A stretch of 64,000 bases of DNA from Warburgia ugandensis. Taxonomy: Eukaryota; Streptophyta; Magnoliopsida; Canellales; Canellaceae. Positions 22,227 through 31,619 of the stretch are shown here, one piece after another (positions within the stretch are counted from its first letter, which is position 1; each line of letters begins with the position of its first letter). The stretch spans positions 11,548,327 to 11,612,326 of the forward strand of contig CP141137.1 of NCBI GenBank assembly GCA_035236585.1, written 5' to 3'. Both the position numbers and the translations under genes were made by a program. Below the pieces are notes generated by a model that was not told the DNA's origin, did no database searches, and saw only the letters and a list, made by a program, of their open reading frames with translations.

Positions 22227-22806
22227 TTATCACTGTGGTTTCTAAGCCAGGAGTTTTGGAACGTCTGGATTTATTCTCGATTTGTGGCTTCCTTTTTGCT
22301 TTTCCTGCTTCACCTTTTTTCAGATCTTTTCCATCCTCTTTCTTTCTTTTTGCCTTGACATGTGCTTAGATTCTTGGTTGAGGTGGTGAAGCAAAGATGG
22401 ACCAGCAAGGTGGTATACCTTCTTCATAAAATGGAATTAAAACCTCAACAGTGCAGTGCCTTATAAACAATGGACGGGGATAGACTATATATTTTTATCA
22501 TCCTTGATCAAGGGGCTAGTGTCATGATCCAATTGGCCATCGTATACGGAACATTTTACGGTGATGGGTTCGATTCATTTGTTGGGGCCCTTGTAATTAA
22601 TCTTATCAGAATGCTTTTCCTTTGACGATGACTATGGGATCCAAGTCTTCATAAACAAGCATCTTAATGGGGAAGGCAACTATTTGCAATCAGTAAATCT
22701 GTTTGGGCAGAATCACCACCTGAACATATCTAACCATCAGAAGTGCCGAAGAAAACCTTGGACTGTTGAGATTGCAAGCTCATGGATGTACTTCAATTCA
22801 GAGGGA
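22227..22806. promoter_or_regulatory. Upstream flank of the possible small gene
   Basis: For the minus-strand frame ending at 21873 this stretch would be leader and promoter. A purine-rich leader lies at 22227-22380, and TATATAGTC/TTTATAAGG-like TATA candidates lie at about 22455-22495 (minus strand). No other gene is visible. This is inference from position and motif only. Confidence 0.3.
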
Positions 22807-22968
22807 CAGTCCAGTGCACAAAGCTCCTGTGTATGTAGGGTTTAGGGAAGGAGCGGATCACAAGAGTCTATAGTACGCAGCCTTATCTTGCAGTTTTACA
22901 AGAGACTGTTTACAGGCCTTAAAGCCATAATCTCAAGACATACATTGCGCCAAGAATCCCCTTCGAAC
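22807..22968 (-). mobile_element. Au SINE: Au SINE copy, diverged, with TSD
   Basis: Minus-strand copy with the tail at the left (CAGTGCACAAAGCTCCTGTG) and the head at the right (CGCCAAGAATCCCCTTC). It is flanked by an imperfect duplication, TCAATTCAGAGGGA (22793-22806) and TCAATTCAAAGGAA (22969-22982). Confidence 0.85.
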
Positions 22969-23054
22969 TCAATTCAAAGGAAACCACTAAATTTCTGTAT
23001 TTCTATTTCTTGTTGCTCCTTTACGTTTTGCACCTCCATGTCAGGTGGCTTATA

Positions 23055-23172
23055 TAGTTAGCACAGTGTCTCAGGTGAAAACGGTGTGATAGCCTTGGAC
23101 TCTCTGTGCTTACTAGTTAGCACAGTGTCTCAGGTGAGAACAGTGTGAAAACCTTGGACTGTTTGTGCTTAA
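23055..23172. repeat. Tandem duplication, about 59-bp unit x2
   Basis: Both units start TAGTTAGCACAGTGTCTCAG and end near TGTGCTTA(A)C, at 23055-23113 and 23114-23172, with several substitutions. A weak partial third copy may follow (AGCAGTATCCTAGGCAGAG). Confidence 0.88.
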
Positions 23173-23796
23173 CCGATTTTAGCAGTATCCTAGGCAGAGT
23201 AAAATAGCTTTCTTCATGGATAATTTCATTCATGTTTTGTTATCCTCGTGACAAACAGCCCCTTTAACCACCAGTCCCTGTCCCTGGTGAAATGTATTTT
23301 TGGCTTGTAGCCCTTGCCTCTTGGTGAGAACAATAGGACGTGGCTTGACACCAGCCTCTTGACGTGGGCGATCAAAGACTACAAATCTACTACATTGGAT
23401 AACAGCACGAGGAGGTTCCACTGTGATTCTTTGTGTCATGTACATGTGGCTGTCATTGCCCAACGGCTACAGATTATATCTTAACTATGATTACCCCACC
23501 TTTAATTGATCCAAACCATTTGTCTAGTAGCTATTGCTACAGACCCTAGAATCCGAAGTAGCATTCATAAACAACCATTCAACATTCACAACCGAAGTAG
23601 CATGTAAGTACTCTACCAAAAGAAAAATGTAGCCTAAAAGGAGAAGCTTAACTTGTTTAACTACATCGATCATTGTCCATAGGAGATCTAAAAAACTTTC
23701 AACTGAATGGTTTGGATCAATATATCAAAGACAAGTCCACTGGGTTCATTGCCGTCTTGCCTTAGTGTAAAATAATAAGTTTGGATCTAATCCGCG

Positions 23797-23860
23797 TTCA
23801 GGGTTCAGTGTTCAGGATTAAAATTTGGGGTTCAGGGTAGTTTAGGATAAGGGGTTCAGG
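23797..23860 (+). repeat. Second degenerate telomere-like G-rich patch
   Basis: The plus strand has repeated TTCAGGG, TTTAGGA and GGGGTTCAGGG units over about 64 bp, similar in style to 207-243. It is degenerate and probably not telomeric in function. Confidence 0.4.
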
Positions 23861-24670
23861 GCCTTCTCATTGTCTGTACTCTACATCATAGTTCTCAAAC
23901 TCACCACTGGACTCGTGAAACTCTTCCGAGTTACTCGACATATTAGCAAATTCAGTTGACTCACTGAGTGCTAGCTGCATAATAGAACAGATTAAAATTG
24001 TTTGAAAATTGAATACATAATCTCCCAAACAACAATATCGCGTCCTAACCAACTTGCATGCTAATTATGTGTGAGGATAAAGAAATTTTTTAAATATAAT
24101 TATAGATTAAAGAAATTTAAATAAAGATAGAGTATTTTTGAATTACCTACGAGTCGCTTCGAGCTAACATGACTTGCCCCACTTGAGTCGAGCCGAGTTT
24201 ATGAGTAAACTCGCTCCACGTAGAGGCAAATATTATTTTGTTTGGACATCAATCTCCGTGGCAAAACGCCAAATAGTCTTTTGTTTTGCAATGACTGGAG
24301 AAAAACTGAAATGGTTGTTATCGGGAATTCGGAATTTCATTTTGTGGTTTTCGTTAATGTTGGAGTACTAGAAAGCGGATGGCATTGATGAATTCACAGG
24401 ACAACAGCGACGTTGATTCAGAGGAGTGAATTCTAATAAATGGAAAAAGAATATCAATGGGTGGCCTACCAGACAAAACGATGGAGCCTCAGAAAAATCA
24501 AGCTTATTTTTAATGGCTGAAAATGGCAAGTTGTCTGACGACATTCCCAACCTTGTGACTTTCTCCTTTTCTATCCTCTTTCATGGCTTCTCCTCATTGT
24601 AAATACTGAAATTCAGCTCCACTTGGAGATTATCAGACCCAGAAAGTGAAAAACAAGATCTTTTCCTCAG

Positions 24671-25007
24671 GTATATGTTTTGGGTAATCTCAGTTTCATG
24701 CTCTTGTGATAGAGTTCTAACATATGAAATGACTTCAAATTTTTGAGAAATAAGCAATTGCTTCCACTTTTCTTATGCTCAGTTCTACTGGGTTTCATGG
24801 GTTGGGAACTAGTTTTCCGGATATTAAATGTGCAAATTAGATTAAACAGTTCTTGTAATATGCTTCAGTTTTTGTGAAAGATGAAGGAATTCAATCTGAG
24901 CTCTAGTGGACAAGTTTTTTCTTCAGTGACGCTGAGAATCGAACCAGATTGTGATTTTCCTTTTCATGATTTCTTTCCATATCATTATCTTCTTTTTCAT
25001 TATACAG
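24671..25007 (+). other. Candidate 5'-leader intron of the WEB-family gene
   Basis: A donor-like junction TCCTCAG|GTATATG near 24671 and an acceptor TTATACAG near 25007 bracket an AT-rich stretch just upstream of the ATG at 25043. Introns in the 5' leader are common in plants, but this one is inferred only from the two junctions. Confidence 0.35.
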
Positions 25008-25042
25008 AGAAGTGAACTGGGGTACTGTGTTTGAGAAGGAAA

Positions 25043-27168
25043 ATGGCTGGAACAGTTGCAGCAGAGGCAGATAATAGCGCAGGATCAAGGTCCGTGAGAG
25101 ATGCTGTTAACGTGTACGGAGAAAGAATTCCTGTAGGGAAACGAGAGAAAAGCAAAACTGAAGAGGCATTTCAAGAGGTAAGAATTTTACGGGTCTCAAA
25201 CTGATTTGATTCTGGCTCCAACACATTGGCATGCCGATTGTAAAGCTTCCTCTTTTTCTTCTGAACTAAAATGCTTCGAGTCGCGTTTTTTGTACTTCAA
25301 ATCTATAGTTTAATATTTTAATTAGTTTTATGCGTTTGTTAATTTACATTCAGCAAAAGTTGCCTTCAAAAGCAAGAGAACTGCATATTGCAAGAAGGGA
25401 CATCGGTCGATTCAAGGACGACAGAAGAAATGCAGACACTGTTAGAGCTGAAGCAGAATCTGAACTCTCCAATGCTGTAAAGACTCTGAAAGATCTCAGC
25501 CTGCGGATTGAAGAAGCAAACATGAAAGCAAAAGCACGGAAGCAGGAAATACAAGGACTTAGAAAACCAGAAAGACTTCAAGCGGAATGGGCAGTATCCG
25601 CCGAGGAAGCAAATAACCTTCAGTACTTGGAAGTGATGCGGGAGCTGGAAGCAGTAAAACAGGAACTGAATAGTCTGAAGCTGGACATGGCTGTTGTTTT
25701 AGAAGCAAAAATGCAAGCAGAAAAGCAAATTGAATCCTCAACTTCTGGAGTTCATTCCTTTTCAAGCTCTGTTGAAGCACTTACAAAAGAAATAGAGAAA
25801 ACGAATGAAGAGGAGGTACTGGTTGAACTGGCTAAGATTGAGGCTGTTAGAGAACTCGGGGCAATTGAATCTCAAAGAGAAGCTGAGGCTGCTCACTTTT
25901 CCAAAACCATGGAGAAAACTAAGAATAGAATTAAGGATCTTATTGAAGAATTTAACCATTCGAAGGAGCTGGAAAAGCAACTGGAAATCACAACTTCAGA
26001 TGTCAATGCCTTGCAGGATGAACTAAAATTAGTTAAGGGTCATGATAGAAACTCAGAAAACAATTCGGAGGACTCGTCAAATCAGCCACATTCTTTGGCT
26101 GCGGAGATATATAAGAGAAGAGAGGAGGAAACAGTAACTGCTTCTTTGTTACAATCAGCCAAGGTTGAATTGAACGAGGCAAGAAAGGAATTGGCATCTG
26201 TTAAACAAGAAGGATTTCAGTTTATGGCCTCCATGGATATCATAAGAAATGAGCTGAAGCATATCTCTGGAGAAATAGTCCAACTGAAGAAGATAGAGGA
26301 GCAAGCAGACTCAACCGTTCAGAACCTCAACTCCAAGCTCCTCAGAGCAAACTCAAAGTTGGAAGCTGCATCTAAAGCGGAGGAAAAAGCTAGAACCATT
26401 GTGTCGAACCTATCAGAAACACTGAAACAGTTGCAAACAGAAAAGGAGGCAGCAAAGAAAGAGAAAGAGCTCATCAGCAAAGAAACAGAGAATATCAAAT
26501 TACAAATTCAGAAGGCAGAGTCTAAGATCGAGTTAGAAGAGGAGAGATTACAAGCTGCCTTGCAAGAGCTTGAAGCTGTCAAAAGATCAGAAGCAATAGC
26601 TCTTGAGAGCTTGAAGAGTCTCACTGAGAAAACCATGAGGGCCAGAGCTTCCTCATCTCTACACAATTCTACCATAACCATCTCTAGATTTGAATACAAG
26701 TATTTGACTCAGCGTGCAGAGGGAGCTGAAGAAATCGCTGATAAAAAGGTGGCAGCAGCTCAGGCATGGATAGAAGCATTAAAGGCTGGTGAGAAGGAGA
26801 TTTTGATGAAAACAAAAATAGCCCACCGGGGGATAAGTGAGATAAGGGTGGTGGAAGAGCATGAGATATACAAGACAGAGAAGGCACTGGCGGCAACCAA
26901 AGTAGCTGAGGGTGAATTGAGTAAGTGGAGAAAATATGATGAACAGATGCAGGATGGCAACTTGCCACTTAAGTCACCATTGCCTAGAAAACCCATGAAA
27001 GACAACGGCAATCCGATGACACCAAGACGAACCAGGAACCGGAGGCCAGCCTCACCTGGAGCACGAACTGTTATTCGCTCAAGCTCTTTTACTCTCAGGA
27101 AGAAGAGAAAGGTAGTACCAAATCTAGTCAAATTCTTTAGCAGTAAGAAAGCTGGAAAACAGTCATAA
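25043..27168 (+). CDS. WEB-family coiled-coil protein, PMI2/PMI15-like, 649 aa
   Basis: Two exons, 25043-25177 and 25354-27168, joined in phase 0 by a GT-AG intron (AAGAG|GTAAGA ... ATTCAG|CAAAAG). They encode 649 residues. The N terminus carries the WEB-family signature (SVRDAVNVYGERI, about residues 17-29), followed by ARELHIARRDIGRFKDDRR and a nearly continuous coiled coil to about residue 560. The C terminus is basic and serine-rich (RSSSFTLRKKRK). Arabidopsis WEB1, PMI2 and PMI15 act in the cytosol in chloroplast photorelocation, through chloroplast-associated actin filaments. The N-terminal pattern and length fit the PMI2/PMI15 group best, from memory of the family. The start ATG is the one that includes the signature; a larger downstream frame alone would miss it. 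The frame is intact, so this is probably a working gene. Confidence 0.88.
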
Positions 27169-27429
27169 GAAGATGATTGTATTTTTTCAGTGCATAATGC
27201 TTAGTTTCAAACTAAGAAAACTCCAGACATCTTGTTCCAGCATTTTAAGATTCACCGTGATTTGCTTCTTCAGGATCCCCAGAATATAATCAAGATGTAT
27301 AACTTTGTACATTGTCAATCATAGAGAAGTTTGTATAAAGAGGCTTGGCATCACCAACTGCCTTATTATTATCATACTTCGTAATACTTGTGGAATTGAA
27401 CTCTTTAGTTCTGACATTGATGAAAACTG

Positions 27430-27440
27430 CTCTCTCTCTT

Positions 27441-27477
<37 letters not shown>
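27430..27477. repeat. Compound (CT)n(CA)n microsatellite
   Basis: A CT run of about 29 bp passes into a CA run of about 19 bp, just downstream of the WEB-family gene and possibly inside or near its 3' untranslated region. Confidence 0.96.
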
Positions 27478-29058
27478 AAGATCTGATCTATGAGGGAAGT
27501 TGAGCAGCACAAAACATACTGACTGATGTTTAACAAGTTCTCCCAAAGCCAGTTTCATGATTACAAGAGATTATCACATTAGGTGTGGTTAATGCTAGTT
27601 CAAACAGCCCCATCTGGGTTAAGAGGTTATCATTCTTTTATTTCTAAGATTGGTCTTAGGTATACACTGGTGGTTCCTAAACTACCTCAAACCAATCATC
27701 CAAAACATTTGTGCTGTGGGGCATGAGGAAAAAGTCTTACTGTCAAGAGCACACAATTATCAACTAGGCTGCTTCCTTCTCACCCTTAAAGAGTTTTCCC
27801 ATATGTCTAGGGAAGGAGACAGATCCACACAAGGGTAACAGTCAACAGTAATTAAAAGAAACTAGTTATCTTTTACACCCACTTGAAATTGGCATTTTGC
27901 TTGGTGAGCATCTGGTCACCCTCAGTGTAGTTGTTTGGAAATCATAGCAGGGACCCTGCGTAATGCTTTTCCTCTGTGTGTGGGATTGTGTTTCTTGGTT
28001 GAGGTATTTTGGTCATCTAAAAACTCATTTTAACTTTTATAGAAGGCACTGCACTACATCGTCTGTTATCTTAGGTTGTCCCTCTAACAGTTCTCCTACT
28101 GTTCCTCATTCTTTCTTAAATTAATTATCCATACTAATCAAAGAAAGTAAAAGAGTTATGATCAGACAACCCTCAGTTAACTAAAACCAAAAAACACAAA
28201 AGAAGGAAATTCCAGCCACACTCCCTTATGTTTGGTGATACCACTCTATTATCACTCTCCATATTGCCAGCAGACAAGTTTGAGAGGCACTGTTGTTTAA
28301 GAATTTTGGATGTGCACTTATAAGTATGAATAATTACTTAAAGAGAGATGATGTTTTCATCTATCCTTTCAGCATTACCATCATATTTTATATCTGTTTT
28401 CTTGAAAAGTGACTTTGTTTTAGGGAACAACAACAAAAGTGATGGTGCAGACATTCGTTGAAAAAGGAAGATCATACAGCGGTGATGCTGGAAGTGCGGA
28501 TGTTATACCACTGCTCTCACATATCAAAATGTGGGGCAGTTTGTCAGACTCACCGTACATCAGGTTTTTCTAGCTCATGTATTATAGACAGAGAGCAAAC
28601 CTGGAGTAGTTTCTTATTTCTCAGTTAAATTAGGATTCCCCACAAGTGAAAGGAGAAATGCTTTTACTGGTTTTCTCACTCTAGAAGAACCCCACAATAT
28701 TCTCAACTGGAAGACTATTACTCTTGCTTTTATTGGTTTCTCCAGTAGCATGAAAAATTACTCTTGCTATGTCGATGGAGATTATTAGCCTCTCCATGAG
28801 AAGTCCTGCACCAATGACTTTTTGCTTGCATTGGTTTTGCCATTATACATTTTGTGCTTAGCTTAGAATTATGTTTCTTGAATAAATGACATATAGTCAA
28901 ATGATTCGAATCTGGTTAAGAGAACTTATTCTTAAGATTCTGATGAACCAAATGCTAAACTCTTTCGTAAAAGTAGAACAACAGAATAGGCATATTAGTA
29001 GAAGGGAGAATGTCAAACTTAAAGAAAAGGAAACGGCCCCCATGGGTAAGTTGATAAG

Positions 29059-29063
<5 letters not shown>

Positions 29064-29108
<45 letters not shown>
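29064..29108. repeat. (CT)n microsatellite, about 22 units
   Basis: An uninterrupted CT dinucleotide run about 55 bp before an Au SINE. A shorter CT run occurs at about 29538-29558. Confidence 0.97.
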
Positions 29109-29109
<1 letters not shown>

Positions 29110-29162
29110 AATTTGATGACCCAGTTTTAATTCTCTACCAATACAACAAAATTATTACTCCT

Positions 29163-29347
29163 AAAAATGGGCAGCCCAACTGCACGGAGCTCCCATGTAT
29201 GCAAAGTCCGGGGAAGGGGCAGACCACAAGGGTCTATAGTATGCAGCCTTACCATGTATTTTTGCAAAAGGCTGTTTCCACACCTTGAACTAGTGACTTC
29301 AAGGTCACACGAAGACAACTTTTACCATTGCGCCAAGGCTCCCCTTC
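29163..29347 (-). mobile_element. Au SINE: Au SINE copy, full length, clear TSD
   Basis: Minus-strand copy with the tail GGGCAGCCCAACTGCACGGAG at the left (plus reading) and the head GCGCCAAGGCTCCCCTTC at the right. The target duplication is AAAATTATTACTCCT (29148-29162) and AAAATTATTACCCCT (29348-29362), with one mismatch in 15. Confidence 0.94.
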
Positions 29348-29362
29348 AAAATTATTACCCCT

Positions 29363-30555
29363 ATCGTTTCATATTTAATTAGCTAAGAAAAATTAATCCT
29401 TTTAGCTCAATTTTTTTAAGACTGAAGATATCCTTAATAAATTTTTGTTTCCAAAAGTTAAAGTGTCAATTAGAGTTTTCAACCAAAACTATTTTTATGG
29501 GGTTTGGGGGACAAAGCACATAGTTTTCCCCCAAAAGTCTCTCTCTCTCTCTCTCTCTTGAAATTCTTCATGTAGACAATGTCCCTTTTCATGGCAATTA
29601 CAACCTAATTTTTCGACCACCTACAATTACTTTTCTTACTAGTCAACTATCCTAACAATTATCTTACCACAACCTCATATTTGTGTGAATCATATTTGAT
29701 CTAATTTTAAAATAAAAACTTATTTGAACTTGTGGTAGTGAAGCCTCAATGCTGCATCTAATATTTCTCTAGTAGTCTAATTATTCTTTCTTTCATGTGA
29801 ATGCATCATACTTTTCTAGAGGGGATATCATACTCACTAAGATTTCTATATTTTTCATCTTTCTTCCATTTTTTTCTCTTTCTATTGACAAGTTGCAGAG
29901 CCTCAAGTTACCAGTTGTGCTTTCATGCGCAAGAATGCTCTATTTAGATGAAAAATGTTTCTCTCTTTGAAGCCTATTCAAAGTTCTAAGTTTCATGTTT
30001 GACAACTTGACCAAAAATGAGTCTAATAATTTTGTTACTTTGGGCTTCTTAAAATAGAAACGAAGCCAAGTTTCCTTTATTCATCTTGTGGGTGATGCAA
30101 ATGAAATAATTTTCTTTCCCTTTATGTAAAGGAAGGTCTATGGTGTTTGATTGTCATGTCTTCAACTATGCATATTAACTTTTACTATATTCCTTCACCA
30201 TGGAAAAGCTTGACATATCCTAATAAATTTTACTATGAAGAATATTGGTGGGTGGTGAGGGTATTAATTTTTACTACATTCCTTCACCAACTATGTTTTC
30301 TAATATAGGCTGAAGCTAGTGTTTCCTTACACCTAAATGGTTGGACGGCGGACACCTATGAAGAATATTGCGGGGTGGTGAGGGTGTTAGTTGGTGAATT
30401 AGGAAATTTGCTTATGTTGCTATTGGTTACTAAACTCCATTTTGGTTAGTGTAGCAAATTATTTGTTGGATAATAACATTATCTTAAACTTTAAAGAAAA
30501 CATCATTTGTCCAAATAATATGAAGTTAGTTGTAAATGAAATTAACACTAATTGT
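29363..30555. other. Gene-free AT-rich intergenic DNA
   Basis: No coding or transposon domain is recognised. A short near-repeat containing GAAGAATATTG(G/C)(T/G)GGGTGGTGAGGGT occurs near 30235-30265 and 30358-30390. Confidence 0.5.
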
Positions 30556-30710
30556 GAGAAATGTCAGTTTACTCCCCTTAACAACCTACATGTCACACTT
30601 TTACCCTCAAATTGCCATATTTACACTTTAGTCCCTAAACTATTGAACTTTAGTTAACCATTAGTCTGTCCATAACATTTTCACTTATGGACATCTGTAA
30701 TGGGCCCCAT
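30556..30710. repeat. Left terminal inverted repeat of the MULE
   Basis: Pairs with the right end at 36005-36170 as described for the element, by order of shared blocks. Divergence between the arms is high and indels are frequent. Confidence 0.7.
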
Positions 30711-31075
30711 GATATATTTTATATTATTTTCATTTTCTATTTTGCTTTTGCTTCTTGGGTTTTCTTTGATTTTAAAATTTTATTTTACTCTTTTTTTTTT
30801 TTCTAAATTCATTTCTCCCTTTACTAAAATCATTAAACCCATTTCTCCCATTACCAAAACCAGATACATGCCATCTCCTCCAATTTTCTCTGCTACTTTC
30901 TTCTTCAAATCATTTTTTCTCATTTATTGAGTCTCATTGAGACATCAACTAAACTCACTATCCATCACCATGAAACATACTTTCATTCTGAAACCCATTT
31001 TCCCCAAAACCCTTTCAACAACCACCCTCTCAAACTCTTTCTACTATCATTCTCTCAAACCCTTTCTTTTTTTAT

Positions 31076-31501
31076 ATGAAAATATTTATGAAGCCCATTT
31101 CTTTTCTTGTCTATATCAACATGGCATCTTCTCATCTATTTGGTGTGCCACCTCATTATTGTGATAATGGCCACATTGAAATGATTGTTTATGTTTCAAG
31201 GAGCATCATCAATCCCAATCTAGTGTTTCATAGATGTCCAAAATGTATAAGCAATGAATGTGATTCCTTCATTTGGACAAACATGTATGTCCAATGGGAT
31301 GGTTCTATGACTGCGAGAAAGGCTACATCTATAATTGTTGCTGAGAGAGGAGCTGCTGAAAGAGGAAGGAATTTAGGACATGTTGAAAGAGAGAGGGATA
31401 TAGGTAGAAAGGAAAGGGTTCAACATGCTGTAAAAGGTCCAAAAAAGTTGCCTATGTTCATTATCTTTTTCTATGTAATTGGAATGTTTGCCAATGTCTA
31501 A
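31076..31501 (+). CDS. GRF-type zinc-finger ORF inside the MULE, 141 aa
   Basis: The open plus-strand frame has, from about residue 22, the sequence SSHLFGVPPHYCDNGHI, then SIINPNLVFHRCPKC and CDSFIWTN. This pattern (Cys, Gly, later NP..F..CP, then C-x-F-x-W) matches the GRF-type zinc finger found in many small plant proteins, often transposon-linked. A charged segment (AAERGRNLGHVERERD) and a hydrophobic C-terminal stretch (PMFIIFFYVIGMF) follow. The start may be Met20 (MASSHLF), which fits the zinc-finger family better than the first ATG. It lies between the left terminal repeat and the transposase remnant, in the opposite orientation to the transposase, so it is probably an accessory gene of the element rather than a host gene. 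The frame is intact over its length. Confidence 0.55.
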   Translation: MKIFMKPISFLVYINMASSHLFGVPPHYCDNGHIEMIVYVSRSIINPNLVFHRCPKCISNECDSFIWTNMYVQWDGSMTARKATSIIVAERGAAERGRNLGHVERERDIGRKERVQHAVKGPKKLPMFIIFFYVIGMFANV

Positions 31502-31619
31502 TGGCAAAGTTGCATTAGCTGCTCAAATAAGGAGAAATAAGAAAGATATATTGATTATTATTTTTTGGAATTGCTTTTTGGATATTATTATTTATCTTTG
31601 TTTACCTATTATTGTTGGG

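Larger units (their letters stand above)
22983..24600. other. Intergenic DNA with tandem and G-rich repeats
   Basis: No gene is recognised. It holds a 59-bp tandem duplication (23055-23172) and a G-rich telomere-like patch (23797-23860). An open minus-strand frame at 23230-23463 has no known relative. Confidence 0.45.
27169..29162. other. 3' flank of WEB-family gene and intergenic DNA
   Basis: Holds the likely 3' untranslated region of the WEB-family gene, a CT/CA microsatellite (27430-27477) and a CT microsatellite (29064-29108). Around 28420-28560 there is an open plus-strand stretch of unknown nature. No other gene could be recognised. Confidence 0.5.

Noticed and set aside
23230..23463. 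Minus-strand frame with protein-like composition
   Set aside because: No family recognised, no splice or promoter context, and flanking frames are broken. It could be a fragment, but nothing supports a gene.
26684..27131. Minus-strand frames across the WEB-family exon
   Set aside because: Antisense shadows of the intact coding exon.
28430..28565. Plus-strand stretch that looks like a possible exon
   Set aside because: It is preceded by a TTTTAG-like acceptor, but no donor or partner exon and no recognisable domain was found.
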